A DNA stretch of 64,000 bases, taken from assembly GCA_022843805.1 (NCBI GenBank), contig JALHMY010000017.1:46780-110779 (forward strand), given 5' to 3'. The position numbers and the translations under genes were made by a program. Positions 37,271 to 47,022 of the stretch are shown in pieces. How positions within the stretch are numbered: the first letter of the stretch is position 1; every line of letters begins with the position of its first letter. A model generated the notes under the pieces. The model did no database searches. It was not told the origin of the DNA and saw only the letters and a program-made list of their open reading frames with translations. The DNA is from Fuerstiella sp. (lineage in GTDB: Bacteria; Planctomycetota; Planctomycetia; Planctomycetales; Planctomycetaceae).

Positions 37271-37900
37271 TCAGTTGACGCCCACGGAACGAAGAAACTG
37301 AGTTCCACAGATCATTGTTGCTGCACACTGAATGGCTTCGTGAATCGCCTCATCACTGATTTTCGTCTGGCGGGCTTTTGCAACATGTGCTGCTGTACAT
37401 GGTTTGCAGCCATTGATGTCACTCAGACTCAGATTGATCAGCTCCACCGTCTGGTCGTCCAGCGATGTTGCCTGAAACGTATGAGCTCGCAGACCCACAC
37501 CCATTCCATTGAAAACATCAGAGCCGCTGAGTTCTCGAAATTTGAACAGGACGTTGTACATTGAATTTGTCGCACCCACAGCCAGTGCTTCGGCCATTTC
37601 CGTTCGACTGATGTCACGTGCTTCTGCAAATGTTTCCAGATAACGCAGCCACGGCCTGGATCCAGCCTGCCCGGCCACCGCAACAGCAATCAGCAGTTTG
37701 CGTTTCTGGTCGAGCTTTCCGTCGCCGAGAACAAATTTTCGGAAGTTCATGAAGAAGTCGTGCAGCAGGGCGGGCACCGACGCGAAGTAGCGGAAAATCT
37801 CGGGAATCTCATCGACTTCGAACACTTCACGGATTCGAGCATATGCCTGAGCTGCCTTCTCTGAGGCATCCTGGTCGGCGACGGGCGCAACAAATGTCAT
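37271..37900 (-). CDS. Carboxymuconolactone decarboxylase/AhpD-like protein
   Basis: 209 residues from ATG 37900 (MTFVAPVADQDASEKAAQAY), with AAGG 9 bases upstream; the longer frame adds 25 residues not typical of the family. Two AhpD-like halves are present. The second has INGCKPCTAAH, the CxxCxxxH redox/general-acid motif of AhpD. The first half has no such Cys pair. AhpD-like proteins are small helical enzymes that reduce peroxide-detoxifying partners or decarboxylate lactones. No peroxiredoxin gene is adjacent, so the partner is unknown. It converges with the aldo/keto reductase gene. Confidence 0.85.
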   Translation of the reverse strand: MTFVAPVADQDASEKAAQAYARIREVFEVDEIPEIFRYFASVPALLHDFFMNFRKFVLGDGKLDQKRKLLIAVAVAGQAGSRPWLRYLETFAEARDISRTEMAEALAVGATNSMYNVLFKFRELSGSDVFNGMGVGLRAHTFQATSLDDQTVELINLSLSDINGCKPCTAAHVAKARQTKISDEAIHEAIQCAATMICGTQFLRSVGVN

Positions 37901-38263
37901 GAACAATGCCTTCGCAGTTACGGATGGTTCATCTGGTTCGTCGAAACGTTTCACGCAGAAGAATGCGTGCGGCAAGTTGACCGCGTTTGGAACAGAACAC
38001 TTTCAGCGTGTTGGTCAAGGATCGATATTGAACAATATTCTCAAATGACGACGAAATGCGACAGAGCCTTGCAGGTTTTTTGTTAATGACTTCAGGAAAA
38101 TCTGCTTGTTTACCACTGGCACTGCCTGTACACCACTGTTTACTCATCGAAGCGGGCGATTTGTTGCTGCATCCCTGCCAGAAATACCGCAACAGAAGGA
38201 ATCACGTCGCCGCGAAATCTCAGGCACATAAGGCTCGGCGCGAATGACTTAGGATGTTTTTCG
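37901..38263. other. Intergenic region between divergent AhpD-like and hypothetical genes
   Basis: 363 bases between divergently transcribed genes, presumably with both promoters. The short frames inside show no domain. No palindromic repeat of the kind found at gene 3' ends is present here. Confidence 0.45.
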
Positions 38264-39121
38264 ATGGTCAGAAGAGATCGGCGGGCGCCAACAGGGACGA
38301 TTTCCGTCGCGATAATCGGTGATACCGATTCGCCAGAATTCCATGCAGTCACGAGTTATCTGCATAGTAACCACTGTTGCAGTGTAGTTGCAGAATGGCT
38401 CGAAATCTCGAAAGTGCTGGAGAGCCAGGCAGGGAGTCGCAGCCAAACCGATGTTTTTGTCCTGTTGCAATCATGCTCGGAGCAGTTCACGCGAAGTGAA
38501 ATCGATCGATTTATTGGTATGACAAGCCGCAGTACGGTGGTGTGCTGCTATGGTGAATGGTGCGAATCCGACAATCGCACACACGACTTCTGGCCACCTT
38601 TTTCACGAATTTCAGTTCGTCAGACCATTCCGTTTCTTGATACTCAGTTTGGGCGGGTTCAGCAGGGCCGTCGTCCGATACCAGCCACGTCTTCCTCCGA
38701 AGAAGTCTTCGCAGACCGCTCAGCGAATTATGTCAATCATGACAATTCTGCCTTCCGAGCAGGGATTAACGCGATTGTTGTCAGCAGTGATTATTCGTTT
38801 CGGCTAAGCGTCGTACGGATGCTGAAGTTAATGGAGATTTCCGCCTCCGGCGTCAGTTGTGACAACATTGATACGCCTGAATTGAGGATCGCGGCGAAAG
38901 GAGGTCCTGTCCTGATCCTGCAGGATTTGGATGATTTGCCGAAATGGGTTGAACTCTCACTAAACCGTCTCCATGGGTACTGGCCAGCCGCGAGGATTTT
39001 TGGATTGACGGGACGAATTGACTGCATGGGAGTGGGAAACCCACCGTCTGGTCGTCTTTTGGGTGTGATTCCGAAGCTGGATATTCCGAACAGCCTGGAG
39101 TGGTGTGTGCGTTCCACTTGA
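38264..39121 (+). CDS. Hypothetical protein, two receiver-like segments
   Basis: 285 residues, not assigned to a family. ATG 38264 has AGGA 9 bases upstream. Two stretches, TISVAIIGDTDSPEFHAVTS near the start and AIVVSSDYSFRLSVVRMLKL near residue 170, both look like the first strand and helix of a response-regulator receiver fold. In each the acidic pair and phospho-acceptor Asp are not clearly conserved. The gene precedes a large protease gene by 135 bases on the same strand. A cytoplasmic, possibly degenerate, signalling protein is a guess only. Confidence 0.6.
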   Translation: MVRRDRRAPTGTISVAIIGDTDSPEFHAVTSYLHSNHCCSVVAEWLEISKVLESQAGSRSQTDVFVLLQSCSEQFTRSEIDRFIGMTSRSTVVCCYGEWCESDNRTHDFWPPFSRISVRQTIPFLDTQFGRVQQGRRPIPATSSSEEVFADRSANYVNHDNSAFRAGINAIVVSSDYSFRLSVVRMLKLMEISASGVSCDNIDTPELRIAAKGGPVLILQDLDDLPKWVELSLNRLHGYWPAARIFGLTGRIDCMGVGNPPSGRLLGVIPKLDIPNSLEWCVRST

Positions 39122-39256
39122 TTTACGTGAAAAAATGTTCAATCTAAGCAAAACTTGTGACATTATGCACACTCCAGTGGTGCTGTGCACAGGGTGGTGA
39201 CAGTCTGGAAGTGACGGGGAATTGTCGGTACAACAGATCATCACGGAGATCGAAAA

Positions 39257-42200
39257 GTGAGTCACCAGATCGTTGAATGTCCAGGGTGTCTTGCTCAGTT
39301 AAAAGTGCGAGAATCGGCAACGTCAGTGCTGATTGACTGCCCGAGATGCGGCGAGCGGATGGAAATCCCGGGGACTGAGCCACCAGCTGCTCAGCGACCA
39401 TCCAGACGGGAACCGGATTCTGAGAGTGCTCGGGGAACCTCCCGCGGCGATGGTGCAGGCAGGTCGGGATCCAGCGGTCGGGGGGCTGCCGGCAACGCGG
39501 AAAAGCCAGCCGCGCGATCGGGTGATGTGACTCGTCCCTCTCGGCCGGCTGCATCCGGCGACCGTCGTGCTTCTTCAGGACAGTCGGCGGGCAAGGCGAA
39601 ATCACGACCATCGCCCTATGACGAATATGACGAATTTGAACAGACGTATGAGGATTCGGACACTCGTCCGCCTCGGCGCAACGTACCGTCGCGAACTCGT
39701 CCATCTGCCAATCGTTATTCAGACCCTGCCGCTGGCAATATGAAGCTTGTCCTGGCCGGAACAGCCGTGGTCCTTTTGCTGGGGGCTGTCGCTGGAGGGG
39801 CATGGTATCTCGGAAGAACAGGGCAGTCGGGTGACGAACTGGTGGCACAGGCCGGTGCAGGCGCCGGTGCAGTTGCTGTGAATCCCGGGACGACAGAGGC
39901 TGCCGCAGGTCCTTCCAGCGTGACACCCAATCCCGGCATTTCTCCGCAGACACCTCCGGCGACGAATGCGGCATCCGGCAGCCAGCCTCCTTCAACCGCC
40001 AGTGCTCCGACTGGACCTTCTGGTTCAGGCGTCCCTGATGCAGCTCGCCCGGCGATTCCAAATATTGCAGCACTTCCGCTGGATATTCCGCCACCGCTTA
40101 ATACTCCGCCGGCCGGCAATCAGGCGAATGCAGCTCCTGCTTCACCGTCAATCACTCAACCAGCAATCCCCCAGCCGGCCCCTCAGAATCCGGCTCCCGG
40201 GTTCGGCCAGGCGCCTTCCGCACCTGCCGGTGCAGTCGCTGCGACAAACTCAGGGCGAAAGCTTCAGTACCTGTGGAAGCCTGGGAACGAGTTTACGTAT
40301 CAGGTCAGCATTACGGCGGGCGAGGGAAATGATGCTTACCGCGTCAACGGCAGCTGTCATTACACTGTCAAAAATGACGCCGGCAAAGAAGAAGAAGAGG
40401 AAGGATCGGGGACCGGTTTTGCCGTGACGGCCGATGGAGTGATCGCAACCTGTGCTCATGTGGTGGAAGGTGCCCGCAAGATCGAGGTCAATATTAGTGG
40501 ACGATCGTTTCCGGCAACCGTGATTGCTGTTGACAATCGATCTGATGTGGCACTGATCAGGATCCAGGCCAACGGCCTGACTCCTCTGGGTTTGCAGGAC
40601 TCGGATACGGTTCAAACGGCCGAGTATGTCCGAGTCATTGGATTTCCGTTATCGGATGTCCTGGGCACCGAACCCAAAGTCACAACGGGAACGGTTTCCG
40701 GGATCGTCAATGACACTCAGCGAGGACGAAGAATACAGGTTGATGCGCCGATCAATCCCGGTAACAGCGGTGGTCCGGTCGTCAACGAATCGGCTCAGGT
40801 GATTGGCGTCGCCAGTGCCAAACTTGCGGGATCGAGCGTCACTTCGGTTGGATTCGTGTCACCCGTCAATGCTTTGCGGCAACTCATGGTTGCGAATAGT
40901 ATCCCTGCGAACGTGTCGCCGAAGGGAGTCACGCTTGCCGGTCCGGAGATTGCTCGTCGTGTCACTCCGAGCGTTGCGTATATCAAGGTGACGGGCAGTG
41001 GCGGTGGGACTCTGGTGTCCGTTGCTTACAACGCCAGTTTTACGGAAACCGCCGCATTTAATCCCGAACGGATGCGGTTTGGGGCCTTTCCCACCATGCC
41101 CTCTCACACTTCCGATCGCGGTGAAATTCGTGTGAATACGTTCGGCGAGATCCATGAGTATAACGGCGAGGAGCATTTGCCGTTCGTTCTGGGACCAGTC
41201 GGCGTGTTTTTCATTGAACGTCTTGATCCGTCTTCAGAATCCTCATGGCAGCATGAAGAAGAATCGACTCTCAAGCGGATTCGACGTAGCGACTCGGGTC
41301 CCGGATTCGGTGGTCCCGGATTCGGTGGACGAGGTTTCGGGCCTCCACGAGGATTTCCTCGTCCGGGAGGATTCGGCCCTCCTGGAATGGGCGGCCCTTT
41401 CGGGCGAGAGAAGCCACCGGACGAGGTGATCGATACGATTCCGGCGATTGAGCGGGTCACATATCAGACCGAAAATGAACTGAACGGAAAAATTTCAATA
41501 CGGAAGACGTATGAATTCACAACGACTCGAAACCCCGAACGCCCGTATATGAAAATCCGGGGAAATGGGACGGTCGTATTTGATGTCAGTCTTGGCATGC
41601 CACACAGTTTGGAATACGACGCAGTTCTGGAGTCCAATGATGACGACGGGAACAGTCGATTTCCGGTAAAAGTAACGTATCAGCTGAGGAATCCGGATGA
41701 AGTCCGCAAGGAGCGCGAAGACGCTCTTCGCCGTCATCAGGAACAGCAGGACGAACGACAGCGGCAAAAGACCACCCCGGATCCGGCGCTCGTGGACAGT
41801 CTTCTGGATGAAATACGGAAAGCCGAAGGCGGAAATGGAGCCTCATCGCCATTCGGGCGTCTGGGAGATATCGCCGTCGTTGAAGAAAAGCGAGAGCGAG
41901 TCCTTACCGTGGCTCGAAGGCATCTGAAGAACAGCAATCCATTTGTTGTCAAATCAGCAGCGGAAGCGTTCGCAAACTGGGCAGGCGAAAAGGAACTGGA
42001 TGACCTTGTAGAGATTCTTCAGAACCGCGACGGGATTCTGCATTCTGCGCATCAAAAGGTTCTGAATCGCCTGGCAACATTTAAGAATGCCAAAGTGTAT
42101 CCCATTCTGATTGATGCGATGAACAATTCATCTCTGGTGGGCGACGCAAAGAACGCCATGATTGAAGCGGGGCCCGCCATTGAGCCGCTGCTTCTGGAGA

Positions 42201-42370
42201 AGTTTCCGGAACAGACCGACAGCCGCATCAAACGCGAACTGCTCGAAGTGCTGAAAAAGGTGGGAACGATCAAAAGTGAATCGTTTCTGGAAAAGATCGC
42301 GACCGGTCCGGATTTCTCACTTCGGCACAACGCCCAAAGCGCGCTCGATGCTGTCCGTGCACGCGAATGA
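39257..42370 (+). CDS. Membrane trypsin-like serine protease with zinc ribbon and HEAT-like C-terminus
   Basis: 1037 residues, GTG start with GGAG 9 bases upstream. An N-terminal zinc ribbon has CPGC (8-11) and CPRC (28-31). A basic, disordered stretch leads to one membrane helix (about 162-185) and a Pro/Ala-rich linker. The protease domain (about 380-545) has the HtrA-like triad: His401 in CAHVV, Asp430 in NRSDVAL, Ser504 in PGNSGGP. No PDZ domain is recognisable. After a Gly/Phe/Pro-rich stretch (about 675-715) the last 180 residues form alpha-helical HEAT-like repeats. The catalytic part should lie outside the cytoplasm, with the ribbon inside. It may process or control envelope proteins. 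Confidence 0.88.
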   Translation: MSHQIVECPGCLAQLKVRESATSVLIDCPRCGERMEIPGTEPPAAQRPSRREPDSESARGTSRGDGAGRSGSSGRGAAGNAEKPAARSGDVTRPSRPAASGDRRASSGQSAGKAKSRPSPYDEYDEFEQTYEDSDTRPPRRNVPSRTRPSANRYSDPAAGNMKLVLAGTAVVLLLGAVAGGAWYLGRTGQSGDELVAQAGAGAGAVAVNPGTTEAAAGPSSVTPNPGISPQTPPATNAASGSQPPSTASAPTGPSGSGVPDAARPAIPNIAALPLDIPPPLNTPPAGNQANAAPASPSITQPAIPQPAPQNPAPGFGQAPSAPAGAVAATNSGRKLQYLWKPGNEFTYQVSITAGEGNDAYRVNGSCHYTVKNDAGKEEEEEGSGTGFAVTADGVIATCAHVVEGARKIEVNISGRSFPATVIAVDNRSDVALIRIQANGLTPLGLQDSDTVQTAEYVRVIGFPLSDVLGTEPKVTTGTVSGIVNDTQRGRRIQVDAPINPGNSGGPVVNESAQVIGVASAKLAGSSVTSVGFVSPVNALRQLMVANSIPANVSPKGVTLAGPEIARRVTPSVAYIKVTGSGGGTLVSVAYNASFTETAAFNPERMRFGAFPTMPSHTSDRGEIRVNTFGEIHEYNGEEHLPFVLGPVGVFFIERLDPSSESSWQHEEESTLKRIRRSDSGPGFGGPGFGGRGFGPPRGFPRPGGFGPPGMGGPFGREKPPDEVIDTIPAIERVTYQTENELNGKISIRKTYEFTTTRNPERPYMKIRGNGTVVFDVSLGMPHSLEYDAVLESNDDDGNSRFPVKVTYQLRNPDEVRKEREDALRRHQEQQDERQRQKTTPDPALVDSLLDEIRKAEGGNGASSPFGRLGDIAVVEEKRERVLTVARRHLKNSNPFVVKSAAEAFANWAGEKELDDLVEILQNRDGILHSAHQKVLNRLATFKNAKVYPILIDAMNNSSLVGDAKNAMIEAGPAIEPLLLEKFPEQTDSRIKRELLEVLKKVGTIKSESFLEKIATGPDFSLRHNAQSALDAVRARE

Positions 42371-42412
42371 TCTCCGCGTGAATGATCTCAGGACGTTCAA
42401 CTTTTTCCGACC

Positions 42413-42675
42413 ATGCTCCATGAGGATAAAGCGTTCAAGTCGGAGGTAGTGGATCTTGCTAAAGATCCCCTGGCTGCAGGACCTGGCTGCAGGACCTGAC
42501 TGCAGGACCTTTAGTAAAGTCCACTACTCGAAATTGAAAGCTTGCCAAAGCACCAGTGCTCCGTCAGGATAGAGCGTTCGGGTTGGATGTAGTGGATCTT
42601 GCTAAAGATCCCCCTTGCTGCAGGACCTTTAGCAAGGTCGTCTACCCGAAATTGAAAGCCTGCCAAAGCAACAGG
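42413..42675. repeat. Palindromic repeat family A, copies 2 and 3 in tandem
   Basis: Two copies of the element also found at 11809-11934, in the opposite orientation. Copy 2 (42413-42555) has the arm GTAGTGGATCTTGCTAAAGA, an internal three-fold GCTGCAGGACCT-type duplication, and a right arm ending AGTCCACTAC. Copy 3 (42556-42675) has one internal unit. Each is followed by CGAAATTGAAAGC. They fill the gap between the converging stops of the protease and the secreted protein genes. Confidence 0.85.
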
Positions 42676-42696
42676 CAGGTAACTCCGGGACCGGTG

Positions 42697-43605
42697 TCAG
42701 CGTTTTTCGTCGACAGGCAGTCCCGGGGGCAATGCCTTTGAATCGGCCAGCTGGGGCTGAAATGAACGAGACTTACCGACCGGAACGAGTCTCACTTCTC
42801 TGACATCCATCACGGCGCCAGCAACCTTTTTCGCCGGGATCAGTTTCAGAGTTCCGGACATCCCTTCCGTCACGTCGACAACGCCCACCGTTCTCCAGAT
42901 GAAGTTCTGAAAATGTCCCGTTTCAAGAACGGTCAGTGAAAGCGTCTGGTCGTCAACATGAATCGTCACATCACTGCCGCCGTGGCCTTTTCCGCATCCC
43001 TGTAATATGTCGACTTCGTACTTTCCCGTCTTCGCACTCTGAAAATGCCATTCGGCATGATCCTTTTCGTTGCTCCAGTATCCCACTGTGTTCTTATGTG
43101 GCTGTGGCTCATATCGGAGATTGATCCCGTGAGTGATGGCGTGACTTGCTGGCAGCCTGATTATTCCGTCACTGTCCGGACCATCCCGAAGCGATTCGGA
43201 CATCAGGGTGAGAGGACCATCCAGATCCAGAACAAGGACTTTGGCTGCCTGATCAGGCAGCGGCGGCAACTGAATCAGCCAGGATGTTGGCTCTGGCTTG
43301 AGAGTGGCTGCGCTTTCCGGAGCACCCTGCCAGAAAACAGACCTGACGGAATTGGCAAGTCGCGGAATTTTCAGGATCGCATCGTCGGGGATCTTCGCCA
43401 GGGCCACATACAGCCGGCTGGAATCTGACCATGGCGTCCCCTGGTCGATTTTTAGTCCTGCAACGTACTTCGAAGATTCAGGGATCGTTGCCGGGCGCAA
43501 TGGATTCTCCTTCTCCAGCGCGCCTGCCTGAGTTCCGTCGAACATAAACGACAAAAATATGCCAGGGATCGCCAGGAGCTGAAGGCTGTGCAAAAGGATT
43601 CGCAT
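42697..43605 (-). CDS. Secreted protein with carbohydrate-binding-like C-terminal domain
   Basis: 302 residues from ATG 43605 (MRILLHSLQLLAIPGIFLSF), which gives a signal peptide cleaved near TQAGA; the longer frame (to 43800) hides the signal. The C-terminal half (about 165-285) contains VGYWSNEKDHAEWHF, GKYEVDILQGCGKGHGGSDV and VMDVREVRLVP, a beta-sandwich pattern resembling the accessory domains attached to planctomycete sulfatases and fucosidases. No catalytic motif is seen, so this may be a binding protein. The start is uncertain because no strong ribosome binding site precedes any candidate. Confidence 0.7.
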   Translation of the reverse strand: MRILLHSLQLLAIPGIFLSFMFDGTQAGALEKENPLRPATIPESSKYVAGLKIDQGTPWSDSSRLYVALAKIPDDAILKIPRLANSVRSVFWQGAPESAATLKPEPTSWLIQLPPLPDQAAKVLVLDLDGPLTLMSESLRDGPDSDGIIRLPASHAITHGINLRYEPQPHKNTVGYWSNEKDHAEWHFQSAKTGKYEVDILQGCGKGHGGSDVTIHVDDQTLSLTVLETGHFQNFIWRTVGVVDVTEGMSGTLKLIPAKKVAGAVMDVREVRLVPVGKSRSFQPQLADSKALPPGLPVDEKR

Positions 43606-43885
43606 GGCAGAGTGCCTGTTGAAGAAATGAAGGTGCATTGAAATCGGCTTGTGAGAGATGAATACAGCCGCGTCCGTCGCCCGTGAATAAGGGCCAGCAA
43701 AGCAGTTGTTCAGGTAACCCGCAGTTGTAGCCGCGGCTGACCGTCGCAGCAACTGGTCTTGTCCCGAACGGGCATTCAGCGTTAGAACAACAGTTTTCAC
43801 CCTGCGTATTTCTGACGCAGATGGGCCGAAACCCGCAGCCCATGGAAAACGACCATTAAGCCTGCCGAATTGGCATTAAATCCTC

Positions 43886-45682
43886 ATGTGGTGTGATCGC
43901 TGTCAATGTGACGCCCCTGTCGACCTGGCAACAGCCACGGGCGCCGTACGTTGTCGGCAATGTGGGGAAGTGTTGGCGGGGGGCCAGAAGTCGAGCGATG
44001 CGATCCGAAACGCTCGGGCAATTCTGGAAAAATGGCAGTCCAGTGACATTCTCGACCGTATCAAAACGACGGACGAGATTCCTCCTCTGGTTTGGACGAA
44101 CGATCCGGAACCCGAAGCGATGCAATACAAACCATGGCAGCCTCGACGTGAAACTCGTCCTGGAAATCCTCCGATTTCTTCTGAGAAAACCTCGATATCG
44201 GAGAAGTCCTCGATATCTGAAGAGGACGAGTCGGCAGAAACGGCCAGCAGCGGTGCGTACTCTCCCGCAGCGGGAAAAAGTCGGCAGCCGCTGCCCGATT
44301 TTCCGGATCGCACAGAAACTGGAAAGCTGACCGCTGCCAGTTTGCAATTGGATGCCGAATTGGCAAACGTGGCCGAAGAATCCGCGGTCCCTGCAGCTGT
44401 ATCAGTGCCCGTGGTGCCTCTGTCTGTGCCCGTGATTCCTGAAACAGTTCCGGGGCCATTGTCTGTCGCTGAGGAAGTGAAATTCGAGGCCCAGGAGCAT
44501 GAACCTCAGAAGACCTGGTTACCAGGGGACGAGAGCGAGCACATTTCAGGCAGCCCAATTTCTGAAGAACGCCCTGCATTTCCCGAACAACTCAGGTTGG
44601 CCGATATTGATTCCAGCCGGACAGTCGAGTCGTCCGCTACTGAGCCAGTGGAGCAGGTTACTGCTGGATCACAAATGGAGAAGGAAAACAAAGTCGGACG
44701 CAAACGGACATTGGCATCATCGGTCGCCGACAATGAAAATGGCCGACGAGTAAGTTTTCCCGAGGCGGCAGGATTCTCGCAGTCAGCAAACTTTTTTGGG
44801 GTTACCCATGTGTTAGCAGCGGCAGCGATGACGGTGCCGGACAATCCGTCGCCGATCGTCAATAATGAGCAGGAAAGTCCTCATCAGGCAAATCCCTCCC
44901 CGGTTGCGACGACGAAAAATCCCATACGGCAGTCTGTTCGCCGTCCTGCAATCAAGAGGCGATACAGCCAGCCAAACGTAGAATCCGGTACCAGTCAGGC
45001 AGGTTCGGTGACTTCGAAACCAAATCTTCGAGTTGACCGGCCCGTCCGGCTTAGCAAGGCTGATTCCCCCATGGAGCCGCATTCCCGTGAAATTCAGGAA
45101 CTGCACGCGAACGGCGATCATCCCGTATCCGGCGGCGCAGATAAATCACCGGCTCGTCGAATTCGGATCGACGGACCTGTGACGACGGAGCAGCTCACCG
45201 ATACTGAGGGTGCCCGATCGCGCACTCAGGGCAGATCCAGACAACGATATATCGACGATGCTCACGAGAATCGAATGAGCGGACCGCATTTTCAGGTGAG
45301 CCCGCCGAAGCGAGCGAATCTGACTGCCATGACCGGTCAGTTTCTTGCCTATCTCGGTGTACTTGGACTGACCATTGGCACCGCCATTGTGATTTACGGC
45401 CATTTTGGTGGATATTCGGAATATACGCCGACGGGCTGGCTGGTCACCACTGTTGCCCAGATGCTGCTGTTTCTCGGGGTCATCAATCTGGTGTCCGGCG
45501 GCATTGAGCAAACCAATGAAGACGTTTCCCGCCGTATCAACTCTCTCGGTGAACAGTTGTTGAGAATTGAACTGGTGACGGAAGAAGCGCTTCGCGGACC
45601 AAAGCTTCCGGCCAGTCTTTATGACGATACGGATGCGGCTGATAAAGTGGCGGCCGGTGACTCAGTGACCGTGAAATCCTGA
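43886..45682 (+). CDS. Zinc-ribbon membrane protein of unknown function
   Basis: 598 residues. The N-terminus MWCDRCQCDAPVDLATATGA and the CRQC pair after it form a zinc ribbon. About 440 residues of low-complexity, Glu/Ser/Pro-rich sequence follow without a fold that I recognise. Near the C-terminus two membrane helices lie close together (about 483-505 and 517-541: FLAYLGVLGLTIGTAIVIYG, then MLLFLGVINLVSGG), and a short tail carries a helical stretch. ATG at 43886. The layout of cytoplasmic ribbon, long flexible stalk and membrane hairpin resembles other planctomycete-only proteins; no function is proposed. Confidence 0.7.
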   Translation: MWCDRCQCDAPVDLATATGAVRCRQCGEVLAGGQKSSDAIRNARAILEKWQSSDILDRIKTTDEIPPLVWTNDPEPEAMQYKPWQPRRETRPGNPPISSEKTSISEKSSISEEDESAETASSGAYSPAAGKSRQPLPDFPDRTETGKLTAASLQLDAELANVAEESAVPAAVSVPVVPLSVPVIPETVPGPLSVAEEVKFEAQEHEPQKTWLPGDESEHISGSPISEERPAFPEQLRLADIDSSRTVESSATEPVEQVTAGSQMEKENKVGRKRTLASSVADNENGRRVSFPEAAGFSQSANFFGVTHVLAAAAMTVPDNPSPIVNNEQESPHQANPSPVATTKNPIRQSVRRPAIKRRYSQPNVESGTSQAGSVTSKPNLRVDRPVRLSKADSPMEPHSREIQELHANGDHPVSGGADKSPARRIRIDGPVTTEQLTDTEGARSRTQGRSRQRYIDDAHENRMSGPHFQVSPPKRANLTAMTGQFLAYLGVLGLTIGTAIVIYGHFGGYSEYTPTGWLVTTVAQMLLFLGVINLVSGGIEQTNEDVSRRINSLGEQLLRIELVTEEALRGPKLPASLYDDTDAADKVAAGDSVTVKS

Positions 45683-45750
45683 AGTGCTCAATAGCGATGT
45701 GAAGAACGTCGTATTTCCGTTTTTTGTCCCGATCGCTCTGCCACTCCGCT

Positions 45751-45854
45751 CCACGCAGGCGAGTCTCTCCGAGACTCGCGATTCCCGCACCCACGTAGGC
45801 GAGTCTCTCCGAGACTCGCGAACTTCGGCGTCTCGGAGATACGCCTCTACGTGG
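45751..45854. repeat. Palindromic repeat family C, copy 1
   Basis: Two direct copies of CGAGTCTCTCCGAGACTCGC (each itself a hairpin), about 31 bases apart, followed by a half unit GGCGTCTCGGAGATACGCCT. The same hairpin occurs at both ends of the element at 47542-47684. It lies 70 bases downstream of the zinc-ribbon membrane protein gene, in a 410-base stretch (45683-46092) without a recognised gene. Confidence 0.85.
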
Positions 45855-46092
45855 TTTCCGCCTCCAGTCACGAGTCCCGACAGGCCTGCCACGGCGTAAT
45901 GACAAGTGATACTGCAAACGCAGACGCCGCCCGTTTTCCGGGGAATCGGCAATTTTCTTTCATACTCGTATAGATGGATGAAAATGACTTGGAATTGTTG
46001 CCCTTCTACCCGATGTTGCGGTGGCAATGGATCAGATCACGCGCATCTCGATTACAGTCCCGCTGAATCGGCAAAGAGAAAGCAGGTTCCTC

Positions 46093-46926
46093 ATGACGAT
46101 TATCAATGCGATTATGCTGAGTTTCTTCATGGTCCCAGGCAGCTCGCTGATGACGCCGATTTTCCAGGGCTGTCATTCGTTCCTCTGCACGGCGTGGGAT
46201 ACGGAACAGGTTAAAGCGATTCATGACTGCCGCTCCCGCATTCTTGCGTGCGCCTGGCGAGATGCAGTTCAGGCGGTTCCACAAGGGACGCGAATGGGAA
46301 AACAGGGTAAGAGATTTGTTACGGTCACGGAAGCAGTTATTTTTCATTCCGTCCCGCGGTGGTGGCATCGAGAGGTACGACGCGGAGTGGCCGGAAAGGA
46401 TTTTCGTGTCGGGTTTCCTTGTCGGCAACTGAAAAATCTGTGGCATGAAGATCCCGGTGAAGTTTATTTTTCTGGCGTTGATGAATTATCAATCCGCGAA
46501 GATGGATTGTCTGTCGAATTGAAAGGCAGTTCCCTCCTCCTGCCCATGGCGAGCCTAAAGACCCGGCTGGGGTCGACAAGTCTTGCAGAGGCTGGTGCGT
46601 TCGCACTTTGCATCACCGAGAAGTCCGTCCTGGTAGCCTTGTTTTGTCCGACCACGGGGTTTCGTAACCCTCAGTCGTTAGTTTGCCTCGACCGCAAATC
46701 GGGAACACTGAATTGGACGGGGCAACTGGATCAGCACGTCGTGGGCGGTCTAGGATCTTCAGGTGGCCCAACCTACGCATACACCGAAATCATCGCGACT
46801 GATACGAGGATTGCGGTATTCTCAGCGTCGCAAGAGGCCCTCTCGTTGCAGTGCTTCAATGCTGAAACAGGAGAAAAGGAACTGACCTTTGTAAGTAATA
46901 GAGTAAAGAATCACAGCGGGGAATGA
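46093..46926 (+). CDS. Hypothetical protein next to Rhs remnant, possibly frameshifted
   Basis: 277 codons from ATG 46093 (MTIINAIMLSFFMVPGSSLM). The last 150 residues look like a real protein: SLVCLDRKSGTLNWTGQL and IAVFSASQEALSLQCFNAET resemble the beta-propeller blades of PQQ-like proteins. The first 110 residues are less convincing, and an overlapping frame at 46223-46432 (MTAAPAFLRAPGEMQFRRFH and on) reads more like natural protein, so a frameshift near 46430 is possible. It directly precedes a broken Rhs gene; small proteins near Rhs genes are often immunity or orphan proteins, but nothing more can be said. Confidence 0.4.
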   Translation: MTIINAIMLSFFMVPGSSLMTPIFQGCHSFLCTAWDTEQVKAIHDCRSRILACAWRDAVQAVPQGTRMGKQGKRFVTVTEAVIFHSVPRWWHREVRRGVAGKDFRVGFPCRQLKNLWHEDPGEVYFSGVDELSIREDGLSVELKGSSLLLPMASLKTRLGSTSLAEAGAFALCITEKSVLVALFCPTTGFRNPQSLVCLDRKSGTLNWTGQLDQHVVGGLGSSGGPTYAYTEIIATDTRIAVFSASQEALSLQCFNAETGEKELTFVSNRVKNHSGE

Positions 46927-46973
46927 TCTTTCTGGAATCTGAACGGGTGACTGCTGGCCTTTGTCGTGATTGG

Positions 46974-47022
46974 AAATCGCAAAAGGGGGAATCGCAAAAG
47001 GGAAAGGGGGAATCGCAAAAGG
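46974..47022. repeat. Short tandem repeat of AATCGCAAAAGGGG
   Basis: Three units of AATCGCAAAAGGG(GG), the second with an extra AAAGGGGG, end in AATCGCAAAAGGGGACATTC. It lies between the hypothetical gene and the Rhs remnant. Confidence 0.75.
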
